Assembly: GCF_030272615.1 (NCBI RefSeq)
Contig: NC_081408.1
Location: 607,147,673 to 607,211,672 of the forward strand
DNA length: 64,000 nt
Origin: Cryptomeria japonica
Taxonomy: Eukaryota; Streptophyta; Pinopsida; Cupressales; Cupressaceae
Direction of reading: 5' to 3'
A program made the position numbers and the translations under genes. Shown piece after piece: positions 47,362 to 58,914 of the stretch. Below the pieces are notes generated by a model. It saw nothing but the letters and a program-made list of their open reading frames with translations. It did no database searches and was not told the origin of the DNA. Position 1 is the stretch's first letter. Each line of letters begins with the position of its first letter.

Positions 47362-50338
47362 AAAGGAAGTTTCTATCTTTGAAGAATTTGATGGTGGTTT
47401 GGTAAGATTTGGAGATGACAAAGCATGCATAATCAAGGGAAGAGGAACTATATCATTGGATGGTAAGCATTTTACTAATAATGTTTATTATATTGAAGGT
47501 TTAAGAAACAATCTTTTGAGTATAGGACAATTGGTGGATAAGGGATTTGAGTTACAGTTCAAGGATTGAAAATGCAAGATTATCAACAAATCTGGATTGG
47601 AGATTGCAACTAGTACTCAAACTAAAGGTAACATCTTTCATTTGAAATCTGGTGAGAAGACACGTTTGATTGCACAAATTGATGATAGTTGGTTATGGCA
47701 TAAGAGGTCATGTCATGTAAATTTTGATTGCATTGTAAAGATCAGTTCTACTAAGGCAGTTAGAGATATACCTAAGATTGTGAATCCCTATAATCCAATA
47801 TGTAAGGAATGTCAAATGGAAAAGCAAGTCAGAACTTATTTTACGAGTATACAAGACAAATATAATGATGTTCTTGATCTTATTCATACTGATTTGTTTG
47901 GTCTTTCTAGAGTCAAAAGTTTTAGGGTGATAGATATTTTATGCTAATCATTGATGACTATTCTACTATGATCTAGCTTACTTTTCTAAGGAAGAAATCT
48001 GAAGCATTTGAAAATTTTAAAATCTTAAAGCTAAAGTTGATACAGAGACAAGATTGAAGATGAAATTTTTAAGGTCTAATCAGGATGGAGAATTCACATC
48101 CAATGAATTTAATAGCTATTGTGAAAGGAATGGGATAAGGAGACAATTATCTGCACCCTAAACACCTCAGCAAAATGGAGTTGTGGAAAGTAAGAACATA
48201 ACTATCTTGGATGGGGCTAGAACTATGATGATGGAAGCTAATCTGCCTCATATCTACTAGGGAGAAGCTATGAGCACAATGATATACACATTAAATAGAG
48301 TTCATATCAAGGAAGACACTGATAAGATACCTTATGAGTTATGGTTTTTCATACACCTACAGTTAAGTATTTCAAAATATTTGGTAGAAAATACTATATC
48401 AAATGAGATGATTCCATTGGAAAGTTTGATCCTAGATGTGATTAAGGGATATTTCTTGGTTATTCTAATGAAAGCAAGGTATATAGATGTTATAGAAAAA
48501 GATTAAAGAGAACTGTGGAGAGAACTAATGTCAAGGTGCATGAGAAAAATATAAATCTAAACAAAACTTATGAGAGAGAACTGATAGTGGAGATGATCAT
48601 AACTGAACCAATAACACCTACACCGGAACAAAATTTTGAACTAATTACTTTGGTAGTATCAAAAAATTCAACAGTAACTAAAGATCATAGGAGAGGAACA
48701 AAAAGTCAAAAGACTCCTTGGAATGTAAGGCTGAATCATTCAGAAGATTAGATCATTGGAGATAAGATCAAAGGAGTGATGACAAGAAGAAGGTTGCTAG
48801 CTAATGAGGTATGTTTAATTTCTCAAATTGAATCGACATCAGTAATTGAAGAATGTAAAGATGAAAGTTGGATGAAAGTTATGGAAGAGGAATTGGATCA
48901 GATAAAAAAGAATAACACATGGACTTTAGTTCCTTGACCTAAAAATAAGAATGTTATTAGAACTAAATGGGTTTTTAGGAACAAATTGAATGAAGATGGA
49001 CAAGTTGTAAGGAATAAAGCTAAATTGGTTTGTAAAGGATATTCTCATAAGGAAGGAATTGATTATGATGAAAATTTTGCTCCAGTAGCTAGGATTAAAG
49101 CTGTGAGATTATGTCTTACTTATGATACCCATAAGAACTACAAGGTTTATTAGATGGATGTTAAATCTGTATTTCTGAATGGAGATCTTGAAGAGGAACT
49201 TTACATTGAGAGACCTGATGGATTTTCACTTTCAGATGACAAAAACATGGTTTGTGGGTTAAGGAAAGCTTTATATGGATTGAAACAAGCCCCTAGAGCT
49301 TAGTATGCAAGATTGGATAAATATCTTTTGAAGCTTGGTTTCACTAAAGGTAATACTAATAGTAATTTATACCATAACATCATTATGATGAGATATTGAT
49401 TGTTGAAGTCTTTTTTGATGATATCGTTTTTGGAGGTGAGGATAAGTTATGTATGGAATTCTCTAAAAACATGAAGAATGAATTTGAGATGTCTATGATT
49501 GGGGAAATGAATTTTTTCTTAGGTTTTCAAATTACTCAGACTCATAAATGTATTTTCATCTATCAAACTAAGTATGCTAGAGAGTTGTTGAAGAAATTTG
49601 GTATGGGAGATTCTAAACTGGTTGGTACACCTGTGGTTATAAGTGAGAAGTTGACTAAGAAAGATGCATCAGCACCAGTAAATCCTACAAGGTACAAGTT
49701 TATGATTGGAGGTTTGTTATATCTAAATCAGACTAGACCAGATATAATGAATGTAGTTTGCATTATATCAAGATATTAGAGTGATTCTAGAGAGAATCAT
49801 GAGTGCGGTGAAAAGGATTTTGAGGTATTTGCAGGGAACAACTGAACCTGGTTTGTGGTATCCTAAAAATAATGAATTTACACTATGTGCATATATAGAT
49901 GTTGATTGGGTTGGAGATGTTGATGACTGAAAGAGAACATATGGTGGAGCTTTCTTTCTTGGAAAGAAACTTGTTTCATGGATCAACAAGAAGCAATCAT
50001 GTATATCTTTGTCTACTATTGAAGCTGAGTATATTATTTCTGCTACTAACTCTACACAGTTCTATGGATGAATCAAATGTTGAAAGATATAAGGGTGGAT
50101 TGTAATGAACTAGTAGTTATTCACTGTGATAACTCTGCTTCTATTGATATATCAAATAATCTGGTATTTCATTCCAAGACAAAGGACATATATATCAAGT
50201 ATAAATTTTTGAAGGAAAAGGTGGAAGCAAATGAATTTAGACTAGTTTATGTGAACAATATAGAGAAAATTGCATATATCTTCACTAAACCTTTGCCTAA
50301 GGAATCATTTGAGTACTTTAGAGATAGATCGGGGGTTT
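47362..50338 (+). pseudogene. C2 protease end, integrase, RT and RNase H
   Basis: After C3 the frame goes through the protease end and pre-integrase motif WLWHKRSCHVNFDCIV (near 47690-47742). The integrase core is badly broken (47880-48260; DLIHTDLFG is clear, and the QQNGVVE block near 48172 survives in another frame). RT blocks: [16 protein letters not shown] (near 48963), EGIDYDENFAPVAR (near 49055), FFDDIVFGG (near 49405, both Asp kept, Val changed to Phe). RNase H: STIEAEY (near 50012) and HCDNSASIDIS (near 50120), ending at the solo LTR. At least ten stops or shifts. Confidence 0.85.
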
Positions 50339-50343
50339 CTACC

Positions 50344-51915
50344 TGATAGGGAGGTTGCTAAAAGAGAGATAATTCCTTGTTTAAGGGCATTTAGATGTTA
50401 TCCTAGTGGGATTTATGCATTGTTCATATTGTCTTCTAATAAATTTATACACCTAATCTCTCTAGGAGTGCTCCCAATCCAGGTGTGCTCACTTATTGCT
50501 CAAGCATGGTTGAGATTCACTAGGGTAAATCCAACCTTACACTCTAAAAATCCTAACAAGTTCTTGTAGAGGTTGTAGTAGGTATTTGGGATTTTTTTCA
50601 AGTTCAATCAATTGGTTTTGAGTTAGGGTTTCATTCTTTTCCCCATCACTCCTTCCTTTTCCTATTTCCTAGGCCTATTAGCCCTAGAGCCCCAATTAGC
50701 CCTACCTAACTGGTTTTTGTGGATTTTCTCCCAATTTTTTCAAAGACCCACACAAAATCTTTGATGATTAGGATACCCTTTTGGAAGTAATTTCCAACTT
50801 CTAAATTTAGGAATCTCAGTTTGATCATATAGGTATGGAACCCAAGAAATGCTTCTTTTATGTGGTTTTGGGCTTGTTTTGGTCTTTTTCCAAGGGTTAG
50901 GTGTCTTCCTTGATCTGCCACACCTCCAAATTAATACATATTTTCTGCCACATATCACTTGTTCATACCAAACACTCTACAACTCCAACCCTACTCATTC
51001 CTACAAACACTTGCATAATCTCATTCATTTCCTAACTGGTCTATGACTGAGCTCGCCTAGGAAATGATGTTCATTGGCCTTTAAATGACCTCCAAAGGAA
51101 AATAAAAGTTATATTAAATTTACAAAGGTTCCATGGCTCAATTCCCAATGGTTATTGAGAAGAACTCAAAGGACTTCAAGTTGGAACCATGTCTGAGCCT
51201 CTCAAAACCTTACTCAGGCCGAGACCTTACAAAATTGAAAACCCAATTCAAACCTAAAAATAAACTAATCAAATTGTTTCCTAAGGACTACAAGAACATG
51301 TATGAAACAACAATAAAGGTACAAAAATTCAATCAATCTATTAAGGACAGATTGTTGCTCTAATTCTTGACAATTGCAATGTAAAAACTTAAAAAAAATG
51401 GTCTCAAAATATATTCCAATCTACTCCAAGAAGTGAAAAACCTTGTTACATTCATTCTCAAGGATTTTATATTGCATTTGTGTCCTGAATAACTATCCAT
51501 TAGCTCCCTAACCAACCTTTTTCTCAAAAATGCAAAAAGTTGCTCAACGTTGCAAAAAGTTGTCAAGCAACTTTGACAACTTTTGCCAAAAAGTGCATTT
51601 TTGCCTAACATGCTTAATTATCTCCTCCAAACCATATAAGATGACTAAAAACCATTACATTGATATGTCCCAATTCCAAACAAGGCTATTCAAGGCATTT
51701 TTCATCAAAATGCAAGATTTTGTCATTTTAGGCTTACAAGGGCTTTCAAGCCAAAATTGAGCAAATGCATTGTCCTAAGGAAATTCAACCTACCAAAACA
51801 TTACAAAAACATATTAAGACCTAAGAGAAGTCTCTTATTCACCATTCCAAACCAACCTATGAAAAAACACACCAAAATGAAGAAATTAGACTCAAAACTA
51901 GGTGCTCTTGCACCA
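50344..51915 (-). mobile_element. S: solo LTR inserted in C2
   Basis: 1572 bp with TG...CA ends and a perfect 5-bp duplication ctacc (50339-50343 and 51916-51920). No coding region inside. On the minus strand it opens TGGTGCAAGAGCACC, very like the K1 chromovirus LTR opening at 57485, so a Ty3 origin and minus orientation are likely. The C2 sequence on the two sides joins into the region colinear with C1 at 29150-29200. Confidence 0.85.
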
Positions 51916-51920
51916 CTACC

Positions 51921-52327
51921 CCTCCAGTAGAGACCTGAATGATGTTGATTGGCATCAATCCGACATGCACTTACTGAGCTACTATTCATTATGGATTAAT
52001 GTGTTGGTGCTACTACTCAGGGGGAGTATTTAGTTGTGTGGTTTAGTGGATTTATGATTTTACTTTGATGTTCATGTCTGATTTATGGCATTGATGTCAA
52101 AGGGGGAGAGATATATGTGAAAAACAAAGCTTAATAGAATATCAGTCAAGGGGAGAGATCAGAGCTTAATAGAGATATCATTCATAGGGGGATTTTATTA
52201 ACTTAATTGTTATATCATCTTTTGGGAGGTTTTTTATTGTCTTCCTTTGGGGGAGACTTCTTTGGCACTTCTTGGCACTTTGATGTTTTTCACATCTAGT
52301 GTTGCTATCAATGGAAAAGGGGGAGAT
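51921..52327 (+). other. C2 3' region with repeated polypurine motifs and main PPT
   Basis: Non-coding. GGGGGAG or near-copies occur at 52020, 52102, 52150, 52186, 52249 and 52319; the last, aaaagggggagat (52315-52327), is the primer directly before the LTR. C1, C3 and C5 have equivalent motifs. Multiple such motifs before the 3' LTR are a known Sirevirus feature. Confidence 0.75.
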
Positions 52328-53557
52328 TGTTGGCAATTAGAGGAATTAATTATGTGTTACATTGATGTTTTGTTAGTGATGGAAATACCAATTGTTTTGG
52401 TTGTTTATTAGTTTCCGGTAGGTTCCAGTAGAGTGGTTGGATTCAGTATGCTTCGGTACACTTTGGCTTGTGGATTTGGTTTATATCTATCATTCATGCT
52501 ATTCAAATGGGTATCACAATAATTTGGTTTTGGATTTGATGAATTAGGAGCTATGATTTGTTCTAGTAATCCTTTTGGTCACCGGTAAGGGTTATGTTGA
52601 CTAAGCTTTATTGAAGACCTTTTGATGCATGTGATAAGTGGTGTTGGTGCAACTTCTAGATGGCTTTTAGGATATTGTTGGTTATCTTGTTTGTGTTCTT
52701 GTTGATCAGTGGTGTTGGATTTGGGTTTGGACCTAATGCTATTTTATTTAGCTAGGTTTTGGACCAGTTTATTTAATGTGTTGGTGGATGATCCTGATGC
52801 GTTACCGGTTGGGTTTATTGATTGGATTATGTTGTTTCGGTCTCAGGCTGACTTGGTTGATCATTAGATTATGAGTTTAAGTTATGAATTTATTGCATTA
52901 TCTTTTAGGTGGTCAATCTAACTGTTTAGGTCCCAGGTTGGTACAAATATTGTGTAATATCTTTTTGTAGATCATGGGGAATTTTGTGGGTTTTTAGGCT
53001 ATAGGATTATCTGTGTGCAAATAAAGTTGTAATCATATGTAGAGGATTTGGTCAATCATAGGTGATTGAATTAGGTTGGTAAAAGAGGTTAAAGACCTTT
53101 GGTACTGAGCTTAACCAAAATTGTACTCAGGTATAGGAGATGTTATTCTTACAGTTCATTCTTCTTCTGGATTGTAGTATAGATTTATTTTGTAGTCAAC
53201 GAGGCTCCTTTTGTGATGAGCAATGCGCTCTAGGCTGTTGGCCTTTCTGCATGTACAAGCCCCTTTTATTGTAATCACATACTTACTAAAAAAGTATCAT
53301 CTAACTCTAGGTAGGCTTCCCACCGTGGTTTTTCCCTTTACTCAGTTTTCCATGTACAAATATTGGTGTTATCTTTTGTGGATGGTTGGTAAATGTTTTG
53401 TGGTTTATATTTGTTCTTAACTATTATATCCGTTGTTTTGGTATTTGGTTTATGTATTCTGATAATAAGGTTTTAAGGCTTAAATTTCTATAATCTACTG
53501 AAAACTGATTCACCCCTCCCCTCTCAGTTGTCCTCTGGTTATCTGAGTTGTCTAACA
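52328..53557 (+). repeat. C2 3' LTR
   Basis: 1230 bp, TGTTGGCAATTAGAGG...TCTAACA, complete. It matches both pieces of the split 5' LTR, and its intact join at 52917/52918 shows where C1 entered the 5' copy. Confidence 0.88.
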
Positions 53558-54905
53558 AAAACATCACACAAGACTTCATCTTTGAAAGGTCTAATATTAA
53601 AATTTACCAAGCACTTCTCTCTCACCTCTATCACATGATCATCTTTCAACCAACTCACTTTTTAAGGACAAGGATGCTCAAGCCTCTTCAAACCAATCTT
53701 CTCTACCATCTCTTCTAACACCAAATTTTTCAGTACTTCCAGTATCCATAATAACCTTACAACACTTACCTCCTGATTTGTATACAGTGTGGAAAAGATA
53801 CTTCCTTTGTTTAGGTTTGGTTTCTTCTTTTCTCTGCTTGACCAAGACTCTTCTAAAAATAAGGGATTCTCCCTATCTTGGTGATATAATGCTCTCATTT
53901 GCATCTCTAGTATTTGGTTCCTCAAGCACCATGAAATTCCTTGCCATTCCTTTCTTACTATTTCCCTGAGAACTCTCATAAGATCTATGTCTAGTTTCTC
54001 CACACTTGAAAAATTTACCCAAGAATTCCTTGTTGCTACTGTCATTTCCTTTTCTTTGTGTCTTTTTGATCTTGTTCTTTACTCCATTTAGATCTTGATT
54101 CATTTTCAGTAGTCTGCTTCTCCATACTACCACTCATCTACCCTCTATTCATTGTATATCTCTATATTCCCCTAGGGTTATTCTTCTATCTTCTTTTCAC
54201 TTTATCTTTAGCCTTCAAATCATATTGGTAAGTCTCCTCAACTATAGAAATATTTATCATACTATCTCATCTTGAATATTAAATCCAAGTCCATTTATGT
54301 ATCTATCCACCTTCTCTCTATCCATCTCTCTATGTCTAGATCTGATCATCACCTTGTAGAATTACTTAGTATACTCTTTCACACTCATGTTCCTCTACTT
54401 CAAGTTATACAACTTAAATAATTCCTACTCATAGTCTCCCAGAATGAATTTATCCTTCAATCTTGCAACCATATGTCTACACCGGGTGATTTTTGTCTCA
54501 CCATTCTCCACTCTATCTCTCTACAATTCTTTCTACCTTAAAGCATCATGCCCTTTCAATTTAGTTTATGCTAACCTAACCCTCTATGGATCTCCCATAT
54601 CCTCAAACTCAAAGTAGTCCTCCAATTCTCTGATTCAGTCTATTAGGCCTTTCGGATACAATGTACTTGAAAAGTTAGAAACCTCCACCTTATGAGCTTT
54701 ACTCACTTGTGCCACCACTCTAAGGAATCTTTCATATCTTTTATCGTTTGGTCCTTTGACCTATTCAACCTCCAGTTCCTCTCCAACCTATTCATACTCA
54801 TCCTTTGATTCTAGATTCCACAAGCCAACTAACACATTTTGAATCTCATTCTTCATCTCATTTTTGAAATCCTCCATAATCTATTCTACCCTTCGAGGGT
54901 TCATC
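53558..54905 (-). pseudogene. G3 gag and protease start
   Basis: Minus strand gag from near 54905 with weak matches to the G2 capsid region (RSRHRE-type block near 54340). It is followed by a degraded knuckle, FFKCGETRHRSYES (near 54010-53970), lacking two Cys, then GGKCCKVIMDTGSTE (near 53765-53725), the protease active site with D-T-G kept. C2 interrupts at 53557. Frameshifts and stops are frequent. Confidence 0.72.
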
Positions 54906-55033
54906 CTTCTTGGTGACATCTCCTCCTTTGCTTTAATGCAACTGCCTCAAATCAGTGATCTATTGAACACACTTGCAGCCTGCCTAAAATCAACGATCTA
55001 TTCACTCAAAGGAATACCTCAAGGTTTGCGACC

Positions 55034-55045
55034 AGCTCTGATACC
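55034..55045 (-). other. G3 primer-binding site
   Basis: TGGTATCAGAGC on the minus strand, perfect tRNA-iMet type. Confidence 0.85.
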
Positions 55046-55047
55046 AC

Positions 55048-55851
55048 TTGGTGCAGCCATAATCTAGAGGGTCCTCAAAGAGAACAATCCAGATCATTCA
55101 TGAAGAGTAACACAATAGAAGTAACAACAACACATGAAGAAAATATTTAGTCAAACACCCGTAACATCATAGATTCATCATAAACTATTTGACAACATCC
55201 GGTATACATGTAGGCTTACAAGCCTGGAACAACTTACATTCCAGATTTCAATCTATCTGGACCTCCAAGAGTTATCCAAACTAAATAATATGAAATATTT
55301 CTCATATGATATTTTTTTGCTCCACTAGGGATCAATTACAATAGTATAAATAGTATCTGGAACACATTAGGGTCAGCCAAAAAACATTGCATTCTCCAAT
55401 GATAGGAAAATGAAACGTGCAAGATAGGTCAAATCCAAAGCTTGAAGATTACCTCTGCAAAAGACAATAACAAAGTGTGGACCACCAAATAAAGTCAGCC
55501 AAGGGCCTAGGAACATCGTGTATGGTGCCAATTAGATCAGCCAGTCAAGAGATCGCTTTGCAAGAGAAGAAATCTCCAACTAGTCGTTAAGCTCAAAACT
55601 CCTCTAGAACCAAGAAAAAGACAATCTGAAAGAAAAAATCTATCAGAAAAGAGTCCAAATGAACTAGAAATATAGAATAGGGAATAAGAACACATCTAGA
55701 AGCTAAAAATCTGATATGGAATGGAATATGAACAACTACTAGAGAATTCCAAAAGTAACACATAAACTGCAACATAGAACAAGAACAAACTAAAAAGCAA
55801 ATGTATTTTTGGTTGATGCAAGATCTCAATGATCGGGATGCTCCTGCATCA
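55048..55851 (-). repeat. G3 5' LTR
   Basis: 804 bp; minus strand TGATGCAGGAGCATCC...GGCTGCACCA. Nearly the same length as the G2 LTR and the same opening. Confidence 0.8.
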
Positions 55852-57485
55852 TTTACTAATCTAATAAAACAAAGCATAAAATGACCTAACAATAAATGAA
55901 AGAAAACATTTTTTTATTTTTTTTGAAAAATAAGGTAAACATACAAATGCAATATAATTTAACTAAGTTCATACAAAACAAATAAATCATAAGTAATATG
56001 CTAAGAGTCAAGTTCACCAATATGTGATGGTGCAAAATAAGATAGGTCAACTAGGTTGAGAAAATCTCCTTTTCCAATCACATTGTAATATGAAACATCC
56101 AAGAGATAAATATGATTGACTAACCTCTTATCTAAGAGAGTCGATTAAATATTTATGCTCTTCATATTTCTATTTCTTTAATTCTTGGAGATGATAATTG
56201 AAATGATGCAAATGACTAGGGTTGTAAACTTAAATCTAAAAATGACTATAATAGTTTTTTGCAAACTAAAAATCAAATCGGGGAACAAAACAAGAATATG
56301 ATACTACACTAATGATTCCAATCTATGTTGTTTCTAGAGAGATTGGAGAACCCAAGGCGATCGGTTCTTGAGAGTGAGAAATTGATTGAGAATCTAGATC
56401 TAAATCCTTCAAGACATGTTATGATCACCAATGAAATTTGAGCAGATTTTGAGGGAACTAGGGGAACCAAGGTGCCTTGATGCTAGGAATGGGACACCTT
56501 GGGCAAATGGCTCATGGCAACATTGGCTAAAATTGTACATTTGGGTCTATGGTAGTTTCAAAAGGTATATTTCTCTATTGCAATTGGATTTGGACCTATT
56601 TCTCCAACATGGGTAGAAACTAGGGAGAAACTATCTAGGATGATGACTATAGAAAGGGTTTTGTACCCACCATATAGTTTACACCAAATGTAGTTAGAAA
56701 ACTGATGCAACAAGGCTGGAAACTATCATTCAATCACCAAGAACCTATCCTTCTCATAGAAACAGAAATTTTCCTAACCTAGCACATGAGGATGCTAGGT
56801 CTATCTTTGAAGAGAGTCAATCCCCTCTCCATCCTCTACTACAGAACCTAATTCTACCATGAAATTAACCCTAACATGACCCATTCCACTTGGTAGTAAT
56901 TTATAGTAAGGTGGAATGGTAATCATTTACATCTTAGACTCTCAACCTCATAGACCACATAGGTTCAAATACTTTCTGTTGCATAAATGACAGGAGATTC
57001 TATCTTCCTTACCACCCAAACTTCTGTAGACTCAAAAGAACACTAATCCATGACTCAATTAACCAGCCTCAAATTTAGATAAGAAACAAACCATATAGGT
57101 TGTGCAAAACCAAAGAGAAGAATATAGAAAGAAATAATTTTAGCAGTAGAAAATGAACAATTTCTATTCGTTCTCCCTTCAATATTTCAATAGGAGTGTA
57201 ACCTCCAACAACTCTGACTTCATATCTTTTGAGGCATATAAAACATCAGTAATATGGATACCAATAGTCATACCATAACTGTTTGTGTTCTAGTTAGCAT
57301 CGTTTAAATATTCTTTCCCATTTTATTATCATTGACACAAAACCAACCCTACAAGAAACATAATTGAGGAAATACAAAACATTCACCATGGACCTTTATT
57401 CAAAGAAAAACAAATAAATTAAAACCCCTAAAACTCCTAAGTCACACTTAAACTAAAATGATGTCAAGTTGGTGCTCCTGCACCA
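55852..57485 (-). repeat. Probable K1 chromovirus 3' LTR
   Basis: Minus strand opens TGGTGCAGGAGCACC at 57485, right after the chromodomain end. No ORF in the 1.6 kb. The far end is hidden by the G3 insertion, so the full LTR length is unknown. Confidence 0.55.
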
Positions 57486-58914
57486 TACACCTAGAGAGGA
57501 AATGATTTCATCCTCCTAATGAAATGAGGTCTTCAACTTTGACTCCATGCTAGTTAATGTTTTCTTCTCACATCAGGTTGCATCCTCATTTGTCAAACCA
57601 AGCCATTTGACAAGGTACTCTTTATACTCCTTCCTTCTTGTTCCCTTCACCACTTTGGAATCTAGGATAGCTTCAAGCTGAATCAGTTGGTTAGGTGGAA
57701 GATCTTTAATACAATCCACATAATCATCCTAACCTGCAATAACATGTTCATCTGCTTCCTGCCCTACAACAACAATTCCCCTAAAAGGGTACATATCAAC
57801 CACATTAAAAATTGGTGAGATGGCAACCCCTTGTGGGGGCTCTATCTCATATGGATTATGACCAAACTTGTGTACAATCCTACAAGGGCCAATTTTTTCA
57901 TCATTCTTTAAAGTCTCTTTGATCTTCTCATGGATATCTTTCATGGTTACAACAAAATGTTCAGCATGTGCACTTCTTTTGTTCAATCCACTTATGTCTC
58001 TTAACTCATAGACTCCCCTTGGATGCATTCCATAAACAACCCCAAATAGAATTTTACCAATACTATGGTTGACTGAGTTATTGTAGGCATATTCAGCGTG
58101 TGACAAGTTCAAATCCCAAGCTTCCTTATGTTCTTTTGTCAAACATCTCAATAAATTTCCCAAAGATATGTTCACAACCTTAGTTTTCCCATCTGTTTAA
58201 GGATGGTAGGTAGAATTGAAGGTTAAATTAGTCCCTAGCTTTCTCCACAAGGTTCTAAAAAAATGACCAATGAACTTGGGATCTCTGTCTGATACTATAG
58301 ACAATGGCAAACCATGAATTTTGACAATCTCTCTAAAGATCAAATGTGCAGTATGAGAGACATCATTAGTTGTCTTACATGCAATGAAATGTGTCATCTT
58401 ACTAAATATTTCTACTACTACATAACCACTATCAAACCCCCTTGAAGTCCTTGGTAGTCCCAACAAAAAATCCATACTTATTGACTCCCATGGTTTGCAT
58501 GGTATGGGTAAAGGTTGATAAAAAATGACATTGGAACTTGAGCCCTTAGCCCTTTGGCATATCATACAACTATTAACAAAAATTTTCACATCCAAGTGAA
58601 TCTCTGGCCAATAGTAAAACCTCTTGACTTGTTCTAAAGTTTTATCACAACCAAAATGTCCCCCTAAAGTACCACAATGATTTTCCTTCACCAAATTCTC
58701 TCTCATTAAGCATTTATGCACACACAACTGGCCCCCCTTGAAGAGTAACCTACCTTGTATCACAAATTCCTCATAGTATTTATGAAACGAACCTTGAAAT
58801 TGCTGGCATACATTAAAAGAATCACTAAAATCTGCACCAATATCATACATACTTCTAAAACTATCCTCCTCTCCTACTCAATGCATTAGATACTTTGTTG
58901 GGTTGACCTTTCTT
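57486..58914 (-). pseudogene. K1 chromovirus integrase with chromodomain
   Basis: Ty3 chromovirus pol fragment; integrase inserts the cDNA and the chromodomain targets it to marked chromatin. From 58850: zinc-binding region GGHFGCDKTLEQVKRFYYWP and CMICQRAK (near 58670-58560); catalytic core SMDFLLGLPRT (Asp near 58470) and IVSDRDPKF (Asp near 58290). After a stop at 58197 the usual Glu block reads TDGKTKVVN, so the catalytic Glu is Lys. The frame resumes 58175-57729 and after a stop includes EYKEYLVKWLGLTNEDAT (57640-57590), a chromodomain core. RNase H is cut off by C5 at 58915. Confidence 0.85.

Larger units (their letters stand above)
26953..53557 (+). mobile_element. C2: Sirevirus-like Ty1/copia element carrying four nested insertions
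   Basis: The pieces are: 5' LTR 26953-27551 plus 33884-34524 (split by C1), primer site 34527, gag from 34581 (split by GP at 35384), zinc knuckle and protease start 40357-40762 (split by C3), then protease to RNase H 47362-50338 (solo LTR S inserted at 50344), polypurine tract 52315-52327 and 3' LTR 52328-53557. Removing the inserts leaves a standard copia order gag-pro-IN-RT-RH of about 6.9 kb. The flanking duplication is acaac (26948-26952) versus aaaac (53558-53562). Sirevirus-like is inferred from LTRs over 1.2 kb and the multiple GGGGGAG motifs before the 3' LTR. Confidence 0.82.
26155..55851 (-). mobile_element. G3: Ty3-type gag-protease element, split by C2
   Basis: Minus strand: 5' LTR 55851-55048, primer site 55045-55034, gag and protease start down to 53558, then, across C2 (26953-53557), the protease end and tail at 26952-26373 and a truncated 3' LTR 26372-26155. 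The host sequence on the two sides of C2 joins exactly: the motif around catcacacaagac is intact in G2 at 13262. As in G2, no RT or integrase lies between protease and LTR. Confidence 0.75.
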
